A DNA stretch of 64,000 nt from Gavia stellata. Its lineage: Eukaryota; Chordata; Aves; Gaviiformes; Gaviidae. The DNA is taken from the NCBI RefSeq assembly GCF_030936135.1, contig NC_082598.1, forward strand, positions 33,846,687 through 33,910,686. Reading direction: 5' to 3'. This document shows positions 45,025-60,000 of the stretch, in pieces (the first letter of the stretch is position 1; each line of letters starts with the position of its first letter). Made by a program: the position numbers and the translations under genes. Below the pieces are notes generated by a model. That model ran no database searches, was not told the origin of the DNA, and saw only the letters and a list, made by a program, of their open reading frames with translations.

Positions 45025-48000
45025 CTGCAAATGGAAGATCTACATCAGAACACATAACCCAAGTTGGAGGCTACAATATTGAACTTAATTGTTGAAGAGA
45101 GGTTTCAAATTGCATAAACCCCTGCTTAGCTTATTTCCTTAAAATGAGGACTTAGCATGTTCTCATCCTTGCTGGATTTAAACTGGTAGCTTGCAGAAAG
45201 CAGGAGGAAGTACCAATAGGAAACATCCCTGAAGACCAGAAAAGCATCTGAAAAGTGAGGCTTGTCCTGCTTACAATGACAGACGCTTTTAAATGGCCAT
45301 GCTGCAGTCTTTGGGTCTTGTTGCAGGTTGAGCTCTACATAGAAGCTGCATTTCTTTAGTTTCCTTCAAACTGGAAGAGTTTGCCCATCCGTTTAAGCAA
45401 TAGTTGAAGTTAGGAGAACCTCAGACCCATTTTATTAATGTTAAGTATTCTTATTATTGCTAAATAAAACACACTGGTCTTTTCACTGATCTAAATTGAG
45501 GGCAAATCACTCAACTGAAGTGGTTGTAAGTAAAACCACGTTTAGCTCTCAAGCCAGTAATACTTGAAGAGCCAATCTATAATAAGATGGTGTTTCTGAG
45601 TTGCTTTTTCTTCCCTGAAATACTGTTTTGGAGCACTGAAAAACATACTGAGCATTTACCCCCTTACAATCTGTTCCTGCTTGTTCTTCTACACAGGGAT
45701 GCACATTTGTAGAGATACAAGTGGGATTACAGAGTACTACAAAGTCGCAGTCACTAATATTTACACAGGACTTTCTTGTCACAGGAACACCTTCCTGTGG
45801 TTCATAAGAACATCTAAAAGTCCACAGATATGTTTCACCTTGAAAGCTCCATGTGTTTGTCCATCCGAGCTTTTAATTCTTCATTTTCTTGCTGAACCTT
45901 CTTTAATTTATCCATTAAGATTGTGTTGTTCTCCAGCTTAGAAAAAAAAAGTCACAGTTTAAAATAAAACCCATACATGCACTCATCAAGATACTGACTA
46001 ATCAGAGACATTCATAATCTAGAGTTTGCAGACCTTGTTATGGTAAGTGCAAAAACCTAGAGTAACGTGAGACTGACCTGCTATCACGGTTTAATATTCT
46101 GTAATTGTCAAATAGATCCTACTTACCTTATCCTTGCATAATGCTGGCATTTTGCCACCTGTGCTGATGAGATGCCAACAAAGGAGGACTTGATAAGGGA
46201 TCTACTAGTTAACCAGCACATTCTAGTAACTTCTGCCAGTGACAGGCAGCAGTTTCAGAAGGTGTTGCAGACAGAAGACTGTCTAGAAATAACATGCTAC
46301 TGTGACAAATTCAAGAGCTCCCCTGTGTAAACAGCTCTCCCTGTTGCTCTCCTGATTCCACTTCATTGCTGCAGGATGTTATCAAAAGTTAAGGAAAAAC
46401 AGTGATTAAATGGTTGGATGGTCCAAGGGCTTCTAGACTGTGGCCAGCGTCTCTCAGAAAAGAGAAAGGTTTACTAGTAATTGTAGACCAGGGCAATGTA
46501 TGATGCTGTACAATACTGAACAACTGAGATGAATGTATTCCTTTGTATCCAAACCTCTTTCTATACTTCTTCATTAAAATCTTGCTTAAGCAAGTATTAC
46601 AACAGTCTTCGAAGGCCTCACCCAGGATAAGAACCTGTCCTGCCACAAACAAGAGCATGCTAAGTAATTGCAAGTTCTGCCCCAAAAATTGCCTTTTCAT
46701 GTGGAATTATGCACAGATCAGGAGCAAATCCACACAGCTAAACAAGTAGCTTAAAGATAATAGCTAAAATGATAGACCTAAGCTAATCAACTCTAGATGA
46801 AAACATTTATTCCATTTCATATTTGATCCCTTCTTGTTTAATTAGGAACATTTCCATGTTAATGTTTTCCTGACAGTGCAATCTATCTTCCATAACACTC
46901 AAGCAAACATAGCAGGTAAGGATTTTTTCTTTGGGGGTGGAGAAGAGAGGGAAGAGGAAAGGAAATGTTGAATAGGGTCCCAGATAACCCCATACTAACT
47001 TAGCTACAGTTTATGCAAATCAGTAATTGTCTTAAGAGGTTAAAATGTCATTTACAGCATCTGGTGATTCCTTCCCCCTCTTTACATTACAGCCCAATGC
47101 AGATACAATTGTACCTGCAATGTGAGCATGTCCCATCATCATTTCATGTTTCCTTTTAAACAAAAAAACCCAAAACTAATCCTCGCATGTAAGGCTGACC
47201 AGCCCGAGTTCATTATCAGAATATAACTCGGAAACGTGGTCCAAACCTGCCAGACCCCAAGGAAAACTCACCAGTTTTTCCATCTTCATTAGCTTTACAT
47301 CCTGCTGATGGAGTTTCTCATTCTTGATCTCCAGCACTGCTTTCAAACTTTCCAGCTCCTGTTCCAGATACATAATCTGTGGGTTTTTCTGAAAGATTTG
47401 CACAGAGTTTGCTTAGTACCCTGAGTTTCAGGAACAATTTAAATATCTCTGCTATTTAAAAAGAGTAAGAAACTAAATATGGTAACAACAGTTACTTGTT
47501 CTAAATGAAATCAAAGTTGAACAGTTTAGAATAAAAAAAAAATCTGCTACCACCTTCTCCTCTGATTTTGTTCGTCCTTTGGTGTAGGTGGACAGTTGCA
47601 GTTTTCCTTAGAAGCTGTTCAGAAAACGCTTTACGCCACAAACGTGAAAAACCCTTGTGAGTCAAAGGAAGGCACTAAAGCTGTCACAGCAAAACTTGTT
47701 TTGCAGGAGTGCCCAAGGGCTCCCTTTAAGGCTAGGAGTTCCAAAATTTATTTCATATTACTCATAACCCATCCCAAGAGGTAATTAGAGTAAACATCTG
47801 AAGAATTTTCAGATGCTGGAGTAGTTCAAAAATACGAGAAATTTAAAGCTATGAACTTGACTGCAGCTGATTTTCCCTGTTTTGTGTCTGAAGGTAGCTG
47901 GTTCATAAGCAGAAATTGAAAATTTTCATTTTTACATTCTTCTTAAAGCCTTGAAATGCAATTGCACGTAAACATCTTGCACTGCTGTACATCCATGACA

Positions 48001-51000
48001 TCTACAATACAGCAAGTTAGGACTTTCTTTTTTATTTTTCCTTTTTTTGTTGTTTTCTGGGAGGTGGAGGGGAGAGCAGGAAGGGGACAGGGCAGGTTCA
48101 GATCTAGTTTCCTCAAGGACCTCTTTTGCAGAGTTAGGAACCTTTCAAACACCGCAGAGTAAAACATACTCTCTACATTTCAAAGACAAAGTCACAGACA
48201 GAAATAAGGAGAAATAAAGCAAGTCTTAGTTCACTTCCAGATAGTGCGAGTGGAACACAAACAGAAATCAATGATTAAGTGTATTGTGTAACTAAGTTTC
48301 TTTAAAAACAAACAAAACTTGTTTTAGCATATTTGGGTAGGAATACTAGTGTACCACCTTGAGTAACAGCTTCACTGCCGCATCAGAAACCTAAGACTCG
48401 GAGGGCAATAACTGCAGTTTTGTGGGGTACATTTCACACCTAACAAGGGCCTCATCACCTACATATTTCATTCTCCTGCCTGTTTTTAAGGTCTGTGGCA
48501 TTAGTGATTCTTGTTTAATTTCTACTTTTGAACAGAAGTGCGCATGAGGGTGGGGTGTGCTGTGCTACCTCAGAGGAGGAGGCAGACTATTTGAACTTCG
48601 TTCTTCCCTTTTGTGGCTTTACATGTGGCTTTTTACTAGGAGCTAGTGAGAAAAGTGATCCTGAAAAGTTTAAATGCAGCTTTGTGTATGTTGAAAATTT
48701 TTTTCCTCTTTCCCTCCTCTGCCCCAATGGTCTTAAAAGGTCTTTTTAAAGTTAAATCTGAGCCACCACATTAGCTACTTATAGTAGAGCACAGAGCCAG
48801 ATAAAAAGACTGAAAGGCCTGCATAAGATTTTAGCAAAAAAGCTGGGAGTATCAAGTGACACTATCTAAATAATACTGGAGAATTGGAAATACACCTCTG
48901 TCTTTAAAGGACTAATGGGAATTCTGATAGTGCAGAATTTGTGTTTAGTACAGAAAAATACACTGGGTCAAATCAGTATTTTTCCATAGAGAAGCCTCAA
49001 GCTTATGATGTGTCTTATGCTGTCAGGATGCAAAGTGCATCTGCAGCTCTGTAAAGGCACTTGACTTACTCCTTTAAATTAAACAACATCTGAGCATGTC
49101 TATGGAATACAGTTCAAACTCCCAAGTGCAGTATAGAACACCTTCTCTTTGGTATTATCTCTCCTAACCACAGCAACATATTGTGGTTGCAGATTCTTCT
49201 TCTGGCAGCTCTGTTCTGCCACTAGAATAAGCAGTAAGAGAAAAAAATCAATTTAATTCCAGTGAAAACTAGGGCAACTTCTCCTAGGAGCATCCTAAGT
49301 GAGTTTTTAAGCATGGAATTTCTCTTCATGGGATAAGCAATACTTCTGGTATTCTAGTTATTTCCGGGTAACCAGAAAGATAAGCATGTTTGTGTCTAAC
49401 CCTCCCAGTGTATGAAAAACGTCTCTCAGAGCACATTTCTAACCCAGGAGCATCCCAGGTAGCAGCAGCCTTGGGAGGAAAGGCAGGACAAAAAAGAACT
49501 TTATCTGAAGGATAAATCAGCAACAAGTATGAATCAATGTTTGAGTAAATGCATTTAAGACTCAAGCACAAGAAGTGGGTTTTGTCATAGTGATGTAAGC
49601 ACACACTGATCATAGCACTGTTAGAGTGTTTATCAACTGTCTAGAAGAAAACTATGGCACAACTTTTGCATACATGTAAGCCTTCAATTTAACTTAGGCT
49701 GTAACTTACACCACTGACTTAGATATTCAACAGCTTTGTAGATTTATAATGGTACATTAATACACAACACTGTAGTGATTGAGAAAAAACTTTTGGCAGG
49801 CAAGCCATTTACATAAAATACTAGTTTAGTATGGGAGCCCTACCAGGCTTGATTGCAAACCTTTCATATTATAAAATAAAATAAACCCAGGCTTACAAGA
49901 TCTGCTCATCTGCATTGCTTTTGAAAATAAAGACTTACAAGATTAGCTTTTTCTTTGGCTATTTGTTTTTGCTCTTCTAATTTCAGCTTCTCACTCAGAG
50001 AGTCGTTTTCACATTTTAATTCATCAATTTTTTTCTGAAATTGAAAGATATGGTATAGTTAGGCCAAGAATTCAGTGCACATCTCCAAACCACCTTTTAA
50101 GTTTTAAGACTGTTGCAATGACCCCAACCCTTAACAAACCTCTAGCAATTCCTGCTTCTCTTTAAAGGAATCTTCAAGTGACTTCCTTTCAGATTCATGG
50201 GCGCTCTTGAGCTCTGCAACAAATTATTTTTGCAGATTTTTAACACCATGTTAGACATGAAAATTCTTTTTGAAAAGAAGCAGCACCAAAAGCCAGCCAA
50301 TACACATAAGCACAGATGCAGAGTCAATGACAACACAGAAAGAACATTTATCATCAACTGATCCAAAGCATGTACAAAGCATAAGTTATTGCTGCTTCAG
50401 ATTTGTTGATTGCCCCCTTGCATATCCATTTCTTTAGTTGACAGCGTGTCAATTTTGAAAGCATTCATCTACATGCAGCAAATGGATGAATTGAGCACAA
50501 AAGCCACATCTGACAAAAGCTGAGTTTCTGATGGGAAACAGCAAAAATTCAAATTGTGTCTTCCAAAAACTAGAAAACCATTTCCTTTCCTACTTTGGAG
50601 ATGCCACACACAGAAGTTTGCTCTTTGACTGCAGTGGAAGCGTCACCAGTTTTAATGATGTAAAAGTATCACTGGAAACTTGGTTATCAAGTGGAGTTGG
50701 AGGGAGGATGGAGATTATCATCACTTAAATAATTAGATGCAATGCCATTTCAAACTGAGCACACTCACCACCCCCTCCCTGAAGAACAACCTTTGCCCCA
50801 GTATAGTGTAAGCAGTGTGTAATATTTCAACACTCCTATGTCAGTCTGGAAAGCACACAAATCTGCTTACCCTCAATTTCAGTTTTGAGGTGCTCCTTAC
50901 AGAACTAAGGGGGTGGAAGCAATTACTCATTAACTTGAGATTTTGAGGGTAGACTGCAATTCAGACATCTTTTACTGGAAGAAAGAGTCATCTCCACTCT

Positions 51001-54000
51001 TAAACTGTTTTAAAAGTTTCATTCAATTACAATGGGATCACAGTTATTTCTGTATGTAAAATGAGACTCGTTCAGTTCCAAAGGAAGGAATTCAGCCAAC
51101 TTTTTTAAAGATAGCTGACCACCGTGACCAATGAAATGAACATATTGATGAAAAAGCTTGAATATTTTCGTTTGTGACTAGTAGCACTATAGCATATGTA
51201 CTTGAATACAAAATACTTGCCTGAAAAAGAGGATTCATACTCTTTTTTCAGCTCCTCTACTTTTTCTGAGTGGCTGTTTTCGAGTTCCAGCTTAAAGTTT
51301 TCATGTGTGATATTTAAGTTGTCCACCTGCAATATGACAACATGATTTTTTTCCCCTTGCATGTGTCAACTTAACCTTTGTTTAAAGTATTGTTCCAATG
51401 GCTTTATGCAATACATTGAGTACATTTTAAATGGTCTATGTAGCACTTAACAGATGGTCACAGGAGAAGTTAAGCCACATACAACACTTGGTAGTAGTAA
51501 ACTGTAAGGCATCATTCTCATCTACTAAAAGGATGATGTATGCATCTGTGGCACACATGGATTTGTTACAAAGGAAGGTCACAGGCTGGGTGTTTCTATA
51601 AATCTTAAAACTCAAGCTGCCTCAAAATATCCAGTGGAGCTCTAGAAGTCATTGAATTATACAGAACATGAGGAATCTCCATTACATTTAAAACACAAGC
51701 TTAAGATCTGGACAGCTTACTGTAGTAATATTTTTATAGTTGCAACAAAGCGGAGTTTCACATTAGATAAAATAGCTCCATTATTAGCAAAACCCAGGAT
51801 TCTCTGAAGGGTCATTTGTAGCAGAAAGCAATTGCTAGAGAACATTTCTACTTTGAATGTCACAAACCTGCTCCTGGAGTTGCGCTTTGTACTTTTCAGC
51901 TTCTTCAATGCAGATACTTTGGAGTTTCTCACATTCTGCAGTGTAAAACTGTTTAAGCCTCTCCTCCAGCTCAGCTAAATCATTGTGATGTTGCTGGTTT
52001 AACTTCTGCAGAAATCCTTCATAAGCAACTTGCAGTTCATTCCTGTCTCTCTCCAATTTCTCACAAGCTGCAGAAGTGGTTACTGAAGATGTAAAAAAAA
52101 ATAATTCAATTGTATCAAGCTCAATGCTAATTTCACCATCTTCATTGCAAGTATTGAAGATACTGAACACTGCATAGCAACATGGTTATATGAAGACAAA
52201 TATAATTTATCCACAAAATGAGTGCTACCTCCAAGGACACATGAGATCTTTGCAAAAATACCGAATTCAGTGTTTCTTATGCTGAGAATTAATTGAATCT
52301 AGTTAAGCCAGGAAATATAACCATAGAGAAAGCAGAATTGTGACAGTTTGTCATGACATAGAAGAATGAATGACTCACAAGAGACACTGGAGTGCTCCAA
52401 TAAAAAAAAAATAATTGGGTTCACTACTTCACCTAATTTGATCCCATTTCAGTAGCGTGTTTGTCAGAGTACTTCACTTTTTGATATATAAACCACTTAG
52501 CTAAATTTGAAAGTCTTAATATCCTGAAGACCATCCCTTCAACATGTTACTCCCACTCAGATATGCAGCAGAGAAGCAATTCCAGCCTGACATGGACTGC
52601 CCAATACAGAACCGCCAATCTGAAACATACTGCTAATATGCATATGCCTGAGATACTTAAGTATGCAAGATACAGAATAGTTTCAGGCAGAAAGTGCAGA
52701 GTATTAAGAAAACAGAAAGAAATGCTGTGTAATTCTCTTTACATTTATATTAACACAGGTCAGCTAAGAAGACTGCCTAGGTTTGTCTCCCCATATTTAC
52801 AGCTGGTTAAAAGGCAAACCAGAGGTTAGTAACCTGTACTTTTGAGTTGGAAATTTAGCATTGCCAACTCCAGCCAGACAGGCCCAAATAGGAGGAGAGT
52901 CACTTTGCTGCTGTTAATATGACTGGAGCAAGCACCTTATGTGGTTCCAGCTGCACCCAAAGCCTGGAAGTAGGGTGAAACAGGACCTCTAACACAAGCA
53001 TGTGGTCACTGACCTTAATTAAGCAAAACTGCTTCTATACAGACTCCACTGCGTGGGTTTAAAATAAATTAGTCAGATGAGTGCATACTTAAGAGAAAAA
53101 TCAACTAAAACGTTAATTTGACCTTGAATCAAATACTGGAGAAGTCATACATATACACTATAGCAGCTTGGCACGCTGCCCAGTATCAATATAAACTTTA
53201 TGTAAAAGCATGGGAAGATTCAAGGATTTTTGTACAGGCAATGCAGGAAATTCTCACCACATCTGTGCTTGAACCTTAAGACATAAATTACAGTATCTTC
53301 AAGGACAGATTCCCAAAGCAGTACTGGGCTGGGCTCTAGGGAAAGCAGCCTGCCCCAGCAGAGTGCCTTAAGTTACACGTGTCCAATTCCCTTTTTGCTA
53401 TGGCTCATCAAGAGCAAGTGAGTAACTTGATGAATGACACTTGCACTCTCTTAGGGAAACTGTAAAGAAGTCTTGGCCCTGCTGCCATCACTTGGAACCT
53501 GCAGTTGAACTAGAAGGTGTAAGAGTGAGCTGCACTGCATGGAAATCAATCCGCATTTGTGTCTACCTGAATTAGTTTTAACACCAGGCTTAGCTCTGCA
53601 CTAGGTCTGTGTGAATGATCTGCTGATCAGGACAGATGTAAGCCAAGCTGTTCATCCCATGACTGGCAACATTACAACTAAAGGCTCAACTGAAACGTAC
53701 TGCAACATTCTCTGCAACCCAAGCAGGTTTCATAGTTTTCAGTACTTTCCATATCACCACCAAGGAAGATTTCTTTATTTCCCTATCTTTATTCCTTCCA
53801 AACACTCCTGTTAGAACTGCTCCCTTTGGAAAAAAAATGGAAAAATTAGCATTCACAATTCTATCACATCGCATTGGCGTAATGTTACTGAATATATATG
53901 CTTGTATTGTCATGTTTTTGGTGAAGAGGAAGCATCACAGGTAGGGGACTTTATTTTGTAATGCAAAGAACTAGGCAGCGAGCCAAATGCAGACATTACA

Positions 54001-57000
54001 CAGCCAACCACATGCAGAACAAATCTGACCATCTATAGCAGAGTAAGAGGGGTATAGCCGAGAGGCAGGCAACTCACATGCCTCGTTTGAAATAATTGTA
54101 ACAAAGTGCTTCACATGATCCACTTCCTTTAAAACCAAAAGAGGAAGAAGCAAACATCCAATTCTTTATTTGTAAGGCCGGAGCCATTTGTTTGCCTCCA
54201 TTTGGCTAAAAGAATGTGCTGCCTATCATTGTCTTCTCTTTAAAAGTCAGCACACAGCACTTCAGATGATGCAAAACACTTCAGAAAAAAGCAAACAGCA
54301 AACCACGCCTTTATCAAAGAAAATAGACGCATCAGTTCTTATTCGGCCAGTTTGCAATTCAGATTTGTAAGACAACTAATGTTACAAAGGCAAACAAAAA
54401 CTTTTAAAACTTGTATTGGCAGTTGAATGTTGTGTTACCTTTAAGGTAACATCTGGCTTTTGCAAAGCTGGAGGCTGCAATGCCTTCTTGCAGATTGAAA
54501 GCCTGACTTGAATCCTTGACATCCAAACAAGGATCAGAACCATGACACCACCAGTGAGCTCCCAGTATCATGGTGGCGCAAGAAACTGCATGTGTGAAGC
54601 TTCAGCAGAAGCACCAACTGAAGAATTGTCAATTTGAAATTATCCTGTAAACCAAAATTAGTCCCCATACTCAAGATTCAAGTGTCTGCAGCAAGTATTT
54701 TGCACAGCCCTATCCATCTCCAGACTGTATCATGTATTTTATGACTGTACATTGCCTTGTTTTAAGAAAGGGACAAGCCATGAAAAAGGCAACTAATCCT
54801 TAGTTTGGCCACTCATGCACTGCAAGAGGATGCTGCAAAACTCCTGACTAATCAAATGTGATGGCTACTGAACTTGAGAGTTTTCTCCTTGAACCAGTGC
54901 TTAATTTTCAAGAAAAAATTGTAACTGGAGCATGTGCTTTTCCAGTAGCACACACAAAATCTCTATTTTGACTTCTCATCCACTTCAGACACTTGAAGGG
55001 CATGCTTCAGAGTTTTTGTACATAACTACTGTGCTTCCTTTCCCTTCTTAAAGCGCTTCCCTCCGCAATTCTACATCTTCATTATGTCACACAGACCTTG
55101 AGCAAGAAAACAACAGGAGACAAATGGTCCAACAGTATTTGAGGGAAAAATCAAGCCATATAGATGAAAAGATGCACTATCCATTTGTCCATTAAGTTTG
55201 TTCAATCTCACCTGTAACACTAAACAGTTTAAAGCTTTAAGGATAGAGCATATGGAATGGTGTACTTGGCAGCCAGAAGCAAGATTTACTTCTTTATTCA
55301 AACTGCAAAGCCATTAGTATTTTTCTCCTACTTGGCTGTCCCAGCCTCTCCTCCCAATCACACAACACAGTCTCTCCCTGTATTATTGCAACAGGGAGCA
55401 AGATTAATCTGTATTTTTAGGCTTCTTAACACCTGTTTATTATAAACGAAGAGCCTGGTTCTTTTGGGCAGAACCATGACCTCTGGCAATCACAGAAAGT
55501 TTCTGAGATTTGGTAACAGCGTAACTTCAGATCAAAACTGCTGTTTTTGACATGTAAAATTAACATTCATCTGTAGTAGTTAACAATGGCCACTCACATC
55601 TTAGGTATTTCACTGAGAAGCTCTGTATGTGCCAGAACCATGACACAAAAGCCTGCAAAAGAGATGTATGGAGAACTAGGCATGTGGCAATTCCCTGCAA
55701 TAGTGCAAACGGCAGCAGATCCAAACCACAAGAACCAGCACCAGCTGAAGGAGAGGACTACAGAAGTTGCCTTACTATCCCCAAGAAATCCTTTTCCTAT
55801 TTTCAGTAAAAGTAGCCAAGAGATAAGAGCTTACAACTGTGCAGTATCTCCTTCTTACAAAATCTAGTTTTTTCTTATTCTAATTACAAAACACAACTCA
55901 TCATCCAATTCAGTCCTTATGGCTAAACTGCTTACATAAAATCATTTTTCAACTTACATCCCCCTAAAAGTCACCATAACCATAGCTCTAAGACGACAAC
56001 ACATGAATTTATGAAAAGCCATTAGACTGACATTTTGAAAGAGGTCACTAGGACAGTAAACTAGCAGCATTTTAATAGATGTGAGGGATGTGAAAAGGGG
56101 ATAATTACCAGAAAACATCGAGTATTTAGCATGGTGTTATGCCACAGCACATAACACTTTATTGCTCTAACTTCATGTTTCCCACTGCAAGATCTATTGT
56201 GTATGTTCTGTGATCAGTTAAGTCTACTGTAGACACAAAGGCTCATTTTCTTCTCCATATAATATTTTTTTTCAAATTGTTATCTAATAATTAACTCATG
56301 ATTTTGGCATATTCTCAATATTGGAAATTCTTCTACCCAAAGATGCTTTCAAGTTTATGATCAAGTTTCTTGGTGTTACTTCTATAATGAGACTAATGGT
56401 ATGGGACATTAGGCTTCATTTCATATTTTGGTTCCTGGGCAAGTTGAAACGAGGCAGGTAGACCAAAAAAGCATGCTTTAAACTACATTTAAGTGGGTAT
56501 GGTTGAATACATATGTGAAGCATCCAGGTATCTGCCAAGAAGTAAGCTCCCACCCTCTAATGCTGCAAACACTACAGTGTCAGCAGGCAGGCAAGCGTAT
56601 GACTTACGGCAAGTTAGGCCCTGCCCCAAATAATTGGCAGACATGTCTATCTACTATTAGGTATTCTTAAAGATCACGAAAACCTGAAAATCAAATCACA
56701 TTCACTCCATCTATCCATAAAACACAATAGTCTTTATCCCAACCTCCAAAACATTTTAAAGGTCATTTATCAGTAAAAAATAGCATGAAGGTATTTAAGA
56801 CGACACTGTTTATCAATTGCAATGCAGCAAATGGAGGGGAGAGAGAGGTTAGGCATTTGGCTGGCTGTACAGGATACATGCAAGCTTCTCCAGCGCACTG
56901 AAAAAGGCTCACGAACAGCAATTTTCAAAGGGCCAAGGCGGGCACGGGCTGCGTCAGCTCTGCACCTGCTGTTTTGTAGCAGGACTGAGCTGGATCACGT

Positions 57001-60000
57001 CCAGCATTGTTGCAAAGAGGCTCCGAAACAATTTGAAGCGTAATTAATTTAGAGGAGTAGTTTTGTACCTCTCAAGAAATACGCAGCTCTTGCAATTGCT
57101 ACTTTCATAATTAAACAGGTAACTAGAAATAATTTACATGCTAGCTTGCATCTTAATAAGAGGGGAAACAGGTGACAAACAGGACATCCGTACCTGGTCC
57201 AGGCTCCCAGAACCAAGGCATTTACATTCAAAGCACAAAGTTTGTGGCTAGAGATTTTAAGGAAACCCAAGTTCAGAACCCGACTGTGAATGAATTTGAA
57301 CTCCTTTGAAAAGCACATCCCCAAACACATGATCATGGCTAATCCTCGCACATGTTTCCAGCTACCAAGAGCAGAAAGCAGTGTCCGGCAACCATCCTTC
57401 CCACACTCCGTGCAGCCACACGGTCACTGCCAAAGGCAGGTTCTGGGATCATAATGCAGATTTAAATAATTACACAACCAGGAATTTTGGTAGAAAGGGT
57501 CATACAGAATAACCCAGCAAAAGAGACAATTTGACCGCAAGTCTATTTAGTCTTGCAAGGTAAACCAAGGAGCTTGGGAGCATGCACAATTAAACTTGAA
57601 AGGAAGAAACTGAGGAGTCCAAACTGTGCAGGGTGCAAGCTGCAGGAGACTTCACATTCCTTTCAAACTTGGCAACATGCAGGGCACAGACTACACCGAG
57701 CTGGGCACAGCTGGTTCCCCTTCCTAGCCTGCCTCTTCCCAAACTGCAAACTAACAGGCATTAAAAACATGGCAGCTGGGACTCCATAAAACATGTACAC
57801 ATGGCGAAAGTAAGATTCAAACTGTACTTAACTTTCTGAGCCAATCTGTGCCTTGATCATACTGTGAATCAAAATTCACAGTTCTTAAGACTTCCATAGG
57901 CTATTTTGACATAAGTTCAGCTATATCCATTTAACAGTGGCAACAAAAAGCTGATTAGCAGGGGTGTATTTAAACAGATTATTTTCAGCTAAAGCTACCA
58001 TTACAAGAATGCTTTTCTCACACCTTGTCAGCAAATGAGGTCTGGCTGGCTTCATATATTTAACTTTTTTTTAAAAGAAAGAAATCTTTTTAAAGCTAGA
58101 TAGAATTGAAGACCTGTGTAGTTTCTCATTTCTGTGATTAAATCCACTCCCTTTACATGCTGAGGAGAGAAGTACAGATAGGCTAGATGTGTGACATGGT
58201 TCAGACAAAGGAGCTGCAGGAAGATAAATGCTTCACTGAAACCATGATCTGGTAACCTTACAAAGGGAAGCAAGCCCAAGGCTGCCATTCAGATGCTCCT
58301 GCAGAGCTGACCCGGTAAGATCAGCTCCGTGAGGGCAACGGCTGACGACCTGATCCAGCAGCCCGCTAGCCAGCATCACTGGCTGACAGCTCTGTGCACT
58401 CGGGCACCACAGATCCATCAAGCTCAGTTGCATTTGACATTTTTTCTAGTTATCAACATATTGAATGACATTCTTGCAACTGGAGTCCCACATATGAGCT
58501 CAGCAGGCTGCTAATCAAAGCAGGAAGGTAGCAATTTTATGGGAAGCTCATTTAGAGTGAGGCACCCTTAGAAAGAACTAAGCTTTCAAAAAAACAAAAA
58601 ACCAAAAAGTGTTAATGGGCAAAAATGCTGGCTAGCTTTTCATCTGCCCATCTAAGCTGAATTTTCCCTCTCCTGAGTTGATAAAGGAAAAATAATATTG
58701 AAGATGCAAGCACATGGAAGAATAGAAACTTTCTTGCTCTGACAGCAATCCTTCTGAAGTAATATTCATGATAAGGTAAACAAAAGGGTTTGCCCAGAAA
58801 GTCACACGTATGTACAGAAAAAATAAATAAATCTAGTTTATAATGTTTATAACACAACTTTGTAGGAACGCAAGCCCATTTCCACACTAAGACTCTAGTT
58901 TTGTTGTTGTCACTTTAGGACAACAGAAGAACAGAAGTGCTGGCTGCAGCTGATGGGGGACACAACCCGCCACCCTGATGCTCCTTCCCCTTTCTCTGCT
59001 CCAGCACTTGTGCTCCTTCAGCCCCATGCTGAGCCAGGCCAGGCAGCTTTGGCAAAACAGTGCTTCAAGCCACTGGTTTTCAGCTGGCTTAGGTCCACAG
59101 GCAGCTCACCACACGGCTCAGCGCATGGCTGCCCAGGCAGCAAGCAGTGCTGGCACAAGGCAGGACAGAGGGACGCAAAGGCAGAGGAGGACCAAGCTCT
59201 TTCACAAAGCCAGCTTACTGAGACCTGCCTGAAACAACTGCAAAACTGCAATCCAACTGCTTCATCAGCAGGAAGGTTAAAGGATGCAGCTTGACAGATG
59301 CCCGACTGCACCTGCTCTACAAAAGCCTCAGCTTTTTAGTACTAAGCTTCCAAAAAAAGCAAGCTACACATTTCTGCAGTGTCTTTGGTACTCTTATCTA
59401 TCTATTTAGGCTGCAAGACTTTCTCTGCTTGTGATACTGCCCATTCAGACTTTTGCAATTTTATGCAGTATCAAATAAAGCTCTCAGAAAGCTACATTTT
59501 AACAAAACCCTCTAAGTTGAACAACAGTAATAGTGGCAAGTGGAGAAGCTGTGCTCTGCTGCTTCAGCTGGGGGGACGGGGGAACCCTTTCCTCCCCGAC
59601 AAGCTTCCAATTCTGAGTAGTTGCCAGGGGATGCCAGCTTTATTAATCAGTGCTAAAAAATAAATCTGAACATTAAATGCACCACCTGCATGTAACAAGA
59701 CCTACATTCACACTCAAGTTTGGCTGAGACAATACTCAACTTCAAAAGCATGTGAAAATAAACATTTCCAACTTTTCAGTAATAAGGGACATAACTGAAA
59801 CTGCTCCATACAATTACTTCTGCTTTCAAAGCTTTTTTTTCCCCCTCTTTTTTCAAGGGCCTTCATCATAACAGAAGTGCACTTTTCTAAAATGCTGGCA
59901 TCACTTTCAAGTCCTATCAGTTTCAATCCAGTGACTTTTTGTACTTCACAAGATGATTCTGCTTTGAGTTCAAATAAATTATATGAAGTTACCATTAAAT

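Noticed and set aside
50871-50895. A 25-nt minus-strand mini-exon coding EHLKTEIE with AG and GT flanks inside the MTUS1 GC-AG intron
   Set aside because: Its end phase fits the next exon, but its start phase does not fit the upstream donor. Joining 51221 directly to 50213 gives an exact match in length to human ATIP.
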